A DNA stretch of 33,296 nucleotides from Lachnospiraceae bacterium (GTDB lineage Bacteria; Bacillota; Clostridia; Lachnospirales; Lachnospiraceae), in NCBI GenBank assembly GCA_022510665.1, contig JAFLSZ010000014.1, positions 1 to 33,296 of the forward strand. The letters run 5' to 3'. Shown piece after piece: positions 26,933 through 33,296 of the stretch (the stretch's first letter is position 1; every line of letters starts with the position of its first letter). The notes under the pieces were generated by a model. That model saw only the letters and a list, made by a program, of their open reading frames with translations, was not told the origin of the DNA and ran no database searches. The translations under genes and the position numbers were made by a program.

Positions 26933-27393
26933 TGCGTTCCTCCAATGGAAAGGTTCAAATAGGCCATAGTAAAAATTAATATCAGTACAAATATAATTGC
27001 GGTATAAATTAAAGTTGCCCGTGCCCAGTTCTTTCTGGCATCGGTAATATAGGCCGAAAACGCCCAGTGAAACAGGATAATAAGATAGGCAATCGAACCT
27101 ATCATCGGAACAAACGGAAGAAGCATAACTCCAAGAAACATTCCTGTGGAAGCCTTATTCTCATGTTCGCCGTTCTGCGCTTTTTGTTCCGCTTCATACA
27201 CGTTATCGCGGTACTCCGTCGTGCCAAATGCGGTATACGCCTGCGGTTCTTTCGTATTTTCTGCCGAACGGTTATTCTGCACTGACGGGGCTTCCCAAGT
27301 ATTTTCTCCGTATTGACGAAAAGAACTTCCGCAGTAATCGCAATAATTCGCTTCCGGATTCATTGCCTCTCGTCCACATACCATACAACGCAT
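26929..27393 (-). CDS. Zinc-ribbon membrane protein
   Basis: A 154-residue protein. The start MRCMVCGREAMNPEANYCDYCGSS is supported by AGAAAGGTGG upstream; the frame runs 43 codons further up, into rnfB in another phase, and that part is not coding. The first 25 residues form a zinc ribbon with two CxxC pairs. A low-complexity polar linker follows, then two hydrophobic spans (about 83-108, VMLLPFVPMIGSIAYLIILFHW, and about 125-147). The layout suggests a membrane protein with a cytoplasmic zinc ribbon. No enzymatic motif is present. It overlaps the phosphoesterase by 4 nt, so it probably belongs to that operon. Confidence 0.85.
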   Translation of the reverse strand: MRCMVCGREAMNPEANYCDYCGSSFRQYGENTWEAPSVQNNRSAENTKEPQAYTAFGTTEYRDNVYEAEQKAQNGEHENKASTGMFLGVMLLPFVPMIGSIAYLIILFHWAFSAYITDARKNWARATLIYTAIIFVLILIFTMAYLNLSIGGTQ

Positions 27394-27461
27394 TTTAAAT
27401 TCCACCTTTCTCTTTGTTTTTGTATTGTAAACTTTATCCACCAAGCGCGGACTGCCGCGGC

Positions 27462-28331
27462 TTAATGTAAAACAATCCCTTTCTGTACACACTTTTCGGC
27501 GCATTTTCCGCAGCCGGTACACTTTTCAAAATCAATCCGCGGAAGATTATCCTCCATCGTGACCGCACCCGCTTCACACATCTTCACACACACGCCGCAG
27601 CTGATACACCCTGCCGTACAGGCATCTTTTACCGCTTTCCCCTTCTCATGGGAGCTGCAGCCTATTACATATTTTGCGTCATACGGAACCAGCTCAATTA
27701 AATGGTTCGGGCAAACCTTAACACATTTTCCGCACGCGGTACAGCGCTCCTTATCCACGACCGCCACACCGTTTATAATATGAATCGCGTCAAACTGGCA
27801 TTCCTTTACACAGCTTCCGTAACCCATACAGCCAAACCCGCACCGTTTGTCGCCGTGCCCCGGAATCAGCGCCAGTTTCCGGCAGTCGTGCAGACCGTAA
27901 TAATTATACTTATACTCCGTTTTCTCACAGGTACCGGAACACTTTACAAACGCCGTCTTCTTTACGCCTTCTTCCAGACTCTGTCCGAGCAGGTCCGCTA
28001 TCTTTGCCTTTGCTTCGGCCGAAGCCACCGGACACTGGTTTGCCGGAGCTTCCCCGTCCGCAATGGCTTTTGCCAGACCGTCACAGCCCGGAAAACCGCA
28101 GCCGCCGCAGTTGTTTCCCGGAAGCAGTTCCCTGACCGCTACTTCTTTTTCGTTCACCGGAACAAAGAAAAACTTCCCTGCCGCACCAAGCAGAATACCG
28201 ATAAGCAGACCCGTAATTCCGATAACCGCGGCAGCGATTCCGATTGCCTTATAGTTTACCGCCGCTGCCGTTATCTCCTGCGGCACAGGCAGCTTTAGAG
28301 CAAACAGAGGGTGAAATATCAAACTTGTCAT
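27462..28331 (-). CDS. rnfB: Rnf complex subunit B, iron-sulfur electron-entry subunit
   Basis: A 289-residue protein with one N-terminal membrane span (about 30-52). The Fe-S domain NCGGCGFPGCDGLA...NQCPV follows. Several further cluster motifs come next (RCGFGCMGYGSCVKECQ, CTACGKCVKVCP, CISCGVCVKMCE, CTGCGKCAEKCV). RnfB accepts electrons from reduced ferredoxin and passes them into the membrane complex. It has about 25 more residues before the membrane span than typical clostridial RnfB. The start is supported by GGAGG, which overlaps the end of rnfA. It is the last gene of the rnf operon. A GC-rich hairpin (about 27440-27460) follows it, without a T-run. Confidence 0.96.
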   Translation of the reverse strand: MTSLIFHPLFALKLPVPQEITAAAVNYKAIGIAAAVIGITGLLIGILLGAAGKFFFVPVNEKEVAVRELLPGNNCGGCGFPGCDGLAKAIADGEAPANQCPVASAEAKAKIADLLGQSLEEGVKKTAFVKCSGTCEKTEYKYNYYGLHDCRKLALIPGHGDKRCGFGCMGYGSCVKECQFDAIHIINGVAVVDKERCTACGKCVKVCPNHLIELVPYDAKYVIGCSSHEKGKAVKDACTAGCISCGVCVKMCEAGAVTMEDNLPRIDFEKCTGCGKCAEKCVQKGIVLH

Positions 28332-28338
28332 CTTCTTC

Positions 28339-28923
28339 TCAGCCTCCTATCTGTAATCCGGCAAAGCCGCTGAACGCAATCGCCATCAACCCCGCCGCAA
28401 TCAGCACAATCGGCATTCCCTGAAACGCTTTCGGAATGTTGGAATGCTCCATGCGTTCTCTGATTCCTGCCAGAATTACAATGGAAATCGCAAATCCTAC
28501 CGCCGTCGCAAAACCGTTTACAACGCCGGTCAAAAGCCCATAGCCGTTTTGTACGTTTGTCAGGGCAATTCCAAGCACCGCACAGTTCGTCGTAATGAGA
28601 GGCAGGTATACCCCAAGGGCGGAATACAGAGCCGGACTCATTTTCTTTAATGCCATCTCGACCAACTGCACCAGCGCCGCAATAACAAGGATAAACAGAA
28701 TCGTCTTCATATACTCCAAGTCAAACCGGAGCAGTATCCCGTCATAAAGCAGCGACGTCACCGCCGATGCAATCGTAATAACAAAGATAACCGCCGCGCC
28801 CATACCCGCCGCGGTCTTAATCTTTTTGGAAACTCCGAGGAACGGGCACAGACCGAGGAACTGACTGAGTACCACGTTATTGATTAACGCCGCTCCGATT
28901 GCGATAAGCAACAATTCTTTCAT
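28339..28923 (-). CDS. rnfA: Rnf complex subunit A
   Basis: A 194-residue protein with six membrane spans. The first span contains QFLGLCPFLGV, whose Cys is one ligand of the membrane [2Fe-2S] cluster shared with RnfE in Rnf/Nqr complexes. It forms part of the core that couples electron flow to Na+ or H+ transport. The length is standard. One base separates it from rnfE and seven from rnfB, so it is co-translated within the operon. Confidence 0.97.
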   Translation of the reverse strand: MKELLLIAIGAALINNVVLSQFLGLCPFLGVSKKIKTAAGMGAAVIFVITIASAVTSLLYDGILLRFDLEYMKTILFILVIAALVQLVEMALKKMSPALYSALGVYLPLITTNCAVLGIALTNVQNGYGLLTGVVNGFATAVGFAISIVILAGIRERMEHSNIPKAFQGMPIVLIAAGLMAIAFSGFAGLQIGG

Positions 28924-28924
28924 A

Positions 28925-29731
28925 CTATGCCTCCTCCTTTCCTGCGGCTGCTGCTTCTGCGGCCGCTTTCTTTTCTGCCGCCGCCTTTATCAGAGCCTCT
29001 TTCTTTGCCGCTTCCTCCGCAGCCTTCTTCTCTTTTATCTGATCCAGCAGCGCATGGTTTGCCGTACATTCCTTTCCGTTACAGGCCGCGCAGTTTCCGC
29101 CGCAGGCCAGCTTTTCCATACCGCCCGGCACATTCGTCGCAGATTTCAGTTTAAGTTTATTCTGTAACGCCGTCAGCATTGCCAGTACGAAAAACGCTCC
29201 CGGCGCCATAACGAAAATTGCCAGCGGTTCATAAGAAGCCGGCATCACACGGATGCCAAACACTTCCCCCGCGCCTAACAGCTCGCGGAACACGCCGATA
29301 CAGGTAAGTCCCAGCGTAAATCCGAGACCCATGCCGATACCGTCAAATGCCGACGGCAGCACCGGATTCTTGGAGGCAAACGCCTCCGCACGGCCTAAAA
29401 TAATACAGTTTACCACGATTAACGGAATATAAATTCCGAGAGATTCATTTAACCCCGGCAAATATGCTTTTAACAAAAACTCAACTATCGTCACAAAAGA
29501 AGCGATAACAACAATAAACGCCGGAATACGCACTTTGTCCGGAATCACCTTCCGCAGCATGGAAATCAAAATATTCGAAAGTACCAAAACGACCGTTGTC
29601 GTCAGTCCCATTCCCACCGCGTTCGTTGCCGAAGTCGTAGTCGCTAACGTCGGACACATTCCGAGCATCAGCACAAACGTCGGGTTCTCTTTTATTAAAC
29701 CATTAACAAATTGTTTGAGACACTGTTTCAT
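28925..29731 (-). CDS. rnfE: Rnf complex subunit E with Cys-rich, Ala/Lys-rich C-terminal tail
   Basis: A 268-residue protein. Residues 1-190 are the RnfA/RnfE-type six-span core, with MLGMCPTLATTT (Cys26) forming the second half of the intramembrane iron-sulfur site. Residues 200-268 are an extension beyond the usual length. CGGNCAACNGKEC places four Cys at 210, 214, 217 and 222, and a highly charged, Ala/Lys/Glu-rich helix (about 230-268) ends the protein. The four Cys could bind a metal or cluster; this is inference. It overlaps rnfG by 4 nt. Confidence 0.95.
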   Translation of the reverse strand: MKQCLKQFVNGLIKENPTFVLMLGMCPTLATTTSATNAVGMGLTTTVVLVLSNILISMLRKVIPDKVRIPAFIVVIASFVTIVEFLLKAYLPGLNESLGIYIPLIVVNCIILGRAEAFASKNPVLPSAFDGIGMGLGFTLGLTCIGVFRELLGAGEVFGIRVMPASYEPLAIFVMAPGAFFVLAMLTALQNKLKLKSATNVPGGMEKLACGGNCAACNGKECTANHALLDQIKEKKAAEEAAKKEALIKAAAEKKAAAEAAAAGKEEA

Positions 29732-30393
29732 TTAGCACCTCCGATTCCCTGCTCTGCCAGATACTTCGCAAACAAAAGGCCTCCGTTGATTCCCTGCGTT
29801 ACTGCGTTGGAAGTACGCGTAGCGCCGCTTAACGCGTCAATTTCACCGTCTGCCCCCGCGCCGGTCTTTGTCACCGTAAAGCTGTCTGCGGCAACGCCGA
29901 TAAACTGCTTACGCCATTCCGGATTTTTTTCCGCCTCCAGTCCGAAACCCGCGGTTTCATTCAGAACCAGAAACTCAATCCCTGTCACAACACCGTCGAG
30001 CGAATAACCGAATACCATCTGAACCGCACCGCCGTATCCCTTTTTATCGGTTACGGTAATAATGTATCCAACGGTATTGCCTGCCTCGTCTTTCGCAAGA
30101 CAAACCTCGTCAACCGTTACCGCTTTATTGTACTCCTCCGTCAGAACCTGCGCCGATAAAGCCAGCGCCGCCGCAAGCTCCGGAACGTCCTTTGACTCCG
30201 TTACGGACGATGCCGTTTCAAATACCGCAAGATACGCGTTTTGTTTATCCTGCTCCTCTCTTTTTGCAATCGGCTCCGCCGTAACCTCACGGACAAAACC
30301 AAGCAGTACCGCTGCCGCAAGTGTAATTAAAACCAAGGCCAACGTATCCTTCACGACAGAAAGAACGCCGCCGTCTTTTCCTTTTTTAGACAT
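29728..30393 (-). CDS. rnfG: Rnf complex subunit G, covalent FMN carrier
   Basis: A 221-residue protein with one N-terminal membrane span (about 16-36) and an extracytoplasmic FMN-binding domain. The flavinylation motif DALSGATRTSNAV places Thr192 as the residue that carries FMN through a phosphoester bond, a reaction done by ApbE (not encoded in this window). It relays electrons between RnfD and the RnfA/E core. It overlaps rnfD by 8 nt and rnfE by 4 nt. Confidence 0.96.
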   Translation of the reverse strand: MSKKGKDGGVLSVVKDTLALVLITLAAAVLLGFVREVTAEPIAKREEQDKQNAYLAVFETASSVTESKDVPELAAALALSAQVLTEEYNKAVTVDEVCLAKDEAGNTVGYIITVTDKKGYGGAVQMVFGYSLDGVVTGIEFLVLNETAGFGLEAEKNPEWRKQFIGVAADSFTVTKTGAGADGEIDALSGATRTSNAVTQGINGGLLFAKYLAEQGIGGAK

Positions 30394-31378
30394 TTGCTTT
30401 TCCTCCTTTGCCGAAGGATTTCGGGAAAGTAACCTTCTCGATTAACGGAACCAGAATATTACCGGTAATAATCGCATAGGAAACGCCCTCCGCGGAACCG
30501 CCGTACACACGGAAAATACCGGTTAAACAGCCCAGAAAAATACCAAATACAATCTTTCCTTTCGGCGTAATCGGAGACGTCACATAATCCGTTGCCATAA
30601 AAAACGCACCCAGCAAAAGGCCGCCGCCGCAGACCTGCATCGCAAGATATTCCGCGTCAAATCCGTGTCCGCCGAACAATCCCATAAATACGACAAAGGT
30701 CAGAATATACGCCGCCGGAATACGAATGGAAATTATACGGCGCACCAACAGATAAACCGCGCCGATTAAAATACAAAACGCGCTTGTTTCACCGATTGTA
30801 CCGCCGGTAAAACCGAAAAACATATCAAACAGACTCGCGCTCTCGCCCGCCTTTATCGCAGCAAGCGGAGTTGCGGAAGAAAGACCGTCTAATCCCGCCG
30901 CGCCCGAAAAAATAAGCTGCGCCGCATTTCCTGCCGCAATCTTTTCTACCGCAAAAGTCGCCATCGGCTTTCCTGCCGAAATCAGCAAAAAACATCTTGC
31001 GGCCAGCGCCGGGTTCATAAAATTCTGTCCCAGACCGCCAAACAGCATCTTTACCACAATAATAGCGAACACACCGCCCAGCACCGGAATCCAGTAAGGT
31101 ACGTTTACCGAAAGGTTCATACCCAGCAAAAGTCCCGTTACCATAGCGCTGCATTCATAACAACCGCCCGGTATTTTCATCAGACGCTTGTAGATGTACT
31201 CCGCAAGCACACAGGATGTTACGGATAACACCAGAATCACAAGTGCCCGCAGCCCAAACCGGTATACGCCGAACAATGCCGCCGGCGCCAGCGCTATCAT
31301 AACGTCACGCATAATCGTTGCGGTCGTTTCCCTGCTTTTTATATGCGGAGAAGCCGACACATTTAATTTACTTTTCAT
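30386..31378 (-). CDS. rnfD: Rnf complex subunit D, membrane FMN subunit
   Basis: A 330-residue NqrB/RnfD-family integral membrane protein with about nine to ten spans, likely the main ion-translocating subunit. The flavin attachment site reads GLSSATPLAAI with Thr170. The usual SGAT is SSAT here, but the Thr is kept. It lies 12 nt after rnfC. With RnfC, G, E, A and B it forms the ferredoxin:NAD+ oxidoreductase. Confidence 0.96.
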   Translation of the reverse strand: MKSKLNVSASPHIKSRETTATIMRDVMIALAPAALFGVYRFGLRALVILVLSVTSCVLAEYIYKRLMKIPGGCYECSAMVTGLLLGMNLSVNVPYWIPVLGGVFAIIVVKMLFGGLGQNFMNPALAARCFLLISAGKPMATFAVEKIAAGNAAQLIFSGAAGLDGLSSATPLAAIKAGESASLFDMFFGFTGGTIGETSAFCILIGAVYLLVRRIISIRIPAAYILTFVVFMGLFGGHGFDAEYLAMQVCGGGLLLGAFFMATDYVTSPITPKGKIVFGIFLGCLTGIFRVYGGSAEGVSYAIITGNILVPLIEKVTFPKSFGKGGKANV

Positions 31379-31390
31379 CTTCGCCCCTCC

Positions 31391-32713
31391 TTACTTCTTC
31401 CTGCGTTCATCTAAAATACTGCGTCTGGTCTGCTTAAACGACTGTGTCAGCCGCCTTCCCGCCGGACAGACATAAGTACAGGTGCCGCACTCATAACATT
31501 CCATACCGTCCAAACCGATAAAACCTTCGTTATCAAAATTCTCCGCATACTCCATCATCCTCTGCGGAACCAGACGGCTCGGACATACCGATACACAGCG
31601 GCCGCAGCGGATACAAGGGGATACAGGCATCGCCGCCGCTTCGTCTTTTGCCATGGCAAGCAGCGCGGAAGAAGTCTTTGTTACCGGTATATTCAAATCA
31701 AACAGCGCCAGCCCCATCATAGGACCGCCCGAAACTACCTTTTCCGGCGTCGCCTTAAAACCGCCTGCCGCCTCGATTAACTCCGTATAATTCGTACCGG
31801 TGCGTACCGAGAAATTCCGCGGGTCCGTGACCGCATCGCCCGTTACCGTAATAATACGGCGGATTAACGGAGTGGACTCCGCCACCGCCATATAGACCGA
31901 AATAACGGTATCTATATTGTTTACCACACAGCCCGCGTCTGCCGGAAGCATGGAAGAGTTTATCTTTCTGCCGGTTGCCACATTGATAATCTGTCGCTCC
32001 GCCCCCTGCGGATACTTCGTCTTCGCGGCTTTTACCGTAATCCGCTCTTCGTTTTTTACAAGCTCCGAAATCTTTTTGACTGCATCCGGCTTATTGTCTT
32101 CAATCAAAATAATGCCTTTTGCATTCTCAAACAGGCGGAGTATAATTTTCAGACCGCCGACAATCTTTTCGCTCTCCTCTAACATCATTCGGTAGTCGGA
32201 CGTTAAATAAGGCTCACACTCCGCGCCGTTTACAATGACGTAATCAATCGCATCATCCTTTTTCGGCGTAAGTTTTATGTGGGTCGGAAAACCCGCGCCG
32301 CCCATGCCTACAATACCGGCATCTTTTACATAGCCGCGGATTTCTTCTTTGGAGAGTTTCGTATAATCCCTTTTTACTCCAAACCCCTCAATCGTCTTAT
32401 ACTCTCCGTCATTTTCTATCACTACGGATTCACATACCGCACCGGAAACCGTCAGTCGTTTTTCAATCGCCTTTACCGTACCGGACACGGAACTGATGAC
32501 ATGCGCCGACACAAAGCCCGCCGCCTCTCCGATAATCTGCCCGGTCAGTACCTTATCCCCGACCGCCACAACCGGTTTTGCCGGAGCGCCGATATGCTGG
32601 GACATCGGAAACACCAGCTCTCCTTCCGGAAGCAGTACCGCTGTCGGTTTGTCCTTCGACAAATCCTTGCCGTCATACATATGAATGCCGCCGCGAAACG
32701 TCGCTTTCCCCAT
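31391..32713 (-). CDS. rnfC: Rnf complex subunit C, NADH-site subunit
   Basis: A 440-residue peripheral subunit on the cytoplasmic face. The N-terminus FRGGIHMYDGK is typical of RnfC. The Gly-rich GIVGMGGAGFPTHIKL belongs to the FMN/NADH-binding NuoF-like region. Two [4Fe-4S] motifs follow near 370-420, CIRCGRCVSVCP and CYECGTCTYVCP. It hands electrons to NAD+. It is the first gene of rnfCDGEAB, preceded by an AAAGGATGG region and by tandem repeats at 32781-32828. Confidence 0.97.
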   Translation of the reverse strand: MGKATFRGGIHMYDGKDLSKDKPTAVLLPEGELVFPMSQHIGAPAKPVVAVGDKVLTGQIIGEAAGFVSAHVISSVSGTVKAIEKRLTVSGAVCESVVIENDGEYKTIEGFGVKRDYTKLSKEEIRGYVKDAGIVGMGGAGFPTHIKLTPKKDDAIDYVIVNGAECEPYLTSDYRMMLEESEKIVGGLKIILRLFENAKGIILIEDNKPDAVKKISELVKNEERITVKAAKTKYPQGAERQIINVATGRKINSSMLPADAGCVVNNIDTVISVYMAVAESTPLIRRIITVTGDAVTDPRNFSVRTGTNYTELIEAAGGFKATPEKVVSGGPMMGLALFDLNIPVTKTSSALLAMAKDEAAAMPVSPCIRCGRCVSVCPSRLVPQRMMEYAENFDNEGFIGLDGMECYECGTCTYVCPAGRRLTQSFKQTRRSILDERRKK

Positions 32714-32780
32714 ATCCTAAACCATCCTTTCATTCGAACTTATCCCATCTATATATTTGTCGCATTTTGCAATATTGGCT

Positions 32781-32828
32781 TATTTTATCATATATTTTAT
32801 CATACCACATCAATCATACCACATCATA
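32781..32828. repeat. Two adjoining tandem repeats upstream of rnfC
   Basis: TATTTTATCATA occurs twice in tandem (32781-32792 and 32793-32804). ATCATACCACATCA occurs twice in tandem (32799-32812 and 32813-32826), overlapping the first array. The shared ATCATA (TATGAT on the minus strand, resembling a -10 box) appears four times, starting at 32787, 32799, 32813 and 32823. The array lies 68-115 bp upstream of the rnfC start, where its promoter must be. No single convincing -35/-10 pair can be picked. Confidence 0.7.
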
Positions 32829-32851
32829 CGCCAAAAAGGAATGACAAATTT

Positions 32852-32906
32852 AAAAAAGAACGACGGAAAACAGTATCTCAAATACCATTTTCAGGCCGTT
32901 CTTTTT
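32852..32906 (-). terminator. Terminator after spoIIID
   Basis: AAAAAGAACG pairs with CGTTCTTTTT (10 bp), enclosing an imperfect inner GGAAAA/TTTTC and GTAT/ATAC stem. Read on the minus strand it begins about 10 nt after the spoIIID stop and ends in U-rich sequence. It could also act in the plus direction. Confidence 0.7.
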
Positions 32907-32914
32907 CAAATTAG

Positions 32915-33076
32915 CTAATCACATTCCCGGTGCAGATACTTCTCCCGCGTCGCCATTCCTCCCCGGATATGGCGTTCCGATTTATTGACGTCCAGTACCT
33001 CTCTCGTTGCCTCCGCCAGATTTTTATTTATCTTCGGTAAACGCTCTGTTACATCTTTGTGTATGGTCGTCGCTGA
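32915..33076 (-). pseudogene. spoIIID: spoIIID C-terminal half; reading frame broken upstream
   Basis: The minus strand reads TTIHKDVTERLPKINKNLAE, then ATREVLDVNKSERHIRGGMA and TREKYLHREC, stop. This is the second half of SpoIIID, the mother-cell sporulation regulator (about 85-93 residues): the end of the helix-turn-helix (STVHKD in B. subtilis) and the conserved RHxRGGxATxxKY tail. Upstream of about 33076 the similarity stops, and an in-frame TAG lies at 33098-33100. No frame between there and the window end shows the expected N-terminal helix-turn-helix. Possible explanations are an insertion or rearrangement in the gene, gene decay, or a misassembled contig end. Confidence 0.75.
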
Positions 33077-33296
33077 CCGGAACGGTCTCGTCAGGCACTA
33101 AATCCCCGCTTGAGTTTCCGCATTTTTCAGTCACTTTAAAAAGTTCCGCAGATTGCACGCTCTCTGATTTTTGCATTTGCCCGAAGGAGCGCGTTTTTAG
33201 CGGAGCCGGAATCACCTCTTAGAGCCGCTTAGACGCGAGGGCGCTCCCGAGCGGCTTAACGGTTCTTAGAGGAAGTCCGGTGCAGCGTTGCGCATG
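33077..33296. other. Unassigned repetitive sequence at the window edge
   Basis: About 220 bp with no supported gene; a 63-codon minus-strand frame here runs through spoIIID out of phase and has no recognisable content. TCTTAGAG is directly repeated at 33217-33224 and 33264-33271. Between the copies, AGCCGCT (33223-33229) and AGCGGCT (33250-33256) form an inverted repeat. Such repeats at a contig end are a common cause of assembly breaks. Confidence 0.5.

Noticed and set aside
33024-33215. 63-codon minus-strand frame near the right edge
   Set aside because: It reads through the spoIIID coding sequence out of phase, has no recognisable domain and lacks a clear ribosome binding site.

Overview
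The window looks like chromosomal DNA from a spore-forming, anaerobic Clostridia member, most likely Lachnospiraceae. The evidence is a complete rnfCDGEAB operon, a small 2[4Fe-4S] ferredoxin, a spoIIID 3' fragment, long-form HPF, a tRNA gene without encoded CCA, RF2 recoding and Firmicutes-type promoters and ribosome binding sites. The assignment comes from protein-family recognition only. Most of it is housekeeping DNA. I see no CRISPR array, transposase or integrase.

Layout. (1) 1-1110: the end of an ECF sigma factor and its overlapping membrane anti-sigma factor, closed by a strong terminator. (2) 1147-2004: tRNA-Trp, a DUF1858 CxxC protein followed by an unassigned three-way-junction RNA-like element, and a divergent ferredoxin. 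(3) 2042-8424 (minus): uvrB-uvrA-yqhD-type alcohol dehydrogenase, read from a promoter with a LexA-like box. (4) 8453-12009: a cytosolic GH127 beta-L-arabinofuranosidase and a divergent AraC regulator, with 20-bp-phased direct repeats between them. (5) 12055-18604: an orphan CheW, prfB with its +1 frameshift site, secA, then mnmA (plus) followed by a rhodanese remnant, then hpf. (6) 18605-19059: a 455-bp AT-rich gap with DnaA-box-like motifs. (7) 19060-27393 (minus): polysaccharide deacetylase, purE, an M29-type aminopeptidase with a long N-terminal extension, a small membrane protein, VanZ, an SbcC/YhaN-like ATPase with a membrane hairpin in its coiled coil, its SbcD/YhaO-like phosphoesterase, and a zinc-ribbon membrane protein. 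(8) 27462-32713 (minus): rnfCDGEAB, the ferredoxin:NAD+ oxidoreductase and ion pump, with tandem repeats upstream. (9) 32852-33296: a terminator, then the C-terminal half of spoIIID, whose reading frame breaks into unrelated repetitive sequence at the window edge.

Genes that work together: the six Rnf subunits oxidise reduced ferredoxin, for which the 55-residue ferredoxin is a plausible partner. UvrA and UvrB share a DNA-repair operon. SecA and RF2 are adjacent, as is common in Firmicutes. The phosphoesterase and ATPase overlap and probably form a complex. AraC probably controls the GH127 gene.

The best leads for something undescribed are the structured RNA element at 1355-1452, the interrupted spoIIID at the right edge, the DnaA-box-like cluster near 18.9 kb, the membrane-tethered SbcC-like ATPase and the rhodanese remnant after mnmA. 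No complete novel multi-gene system is evident.
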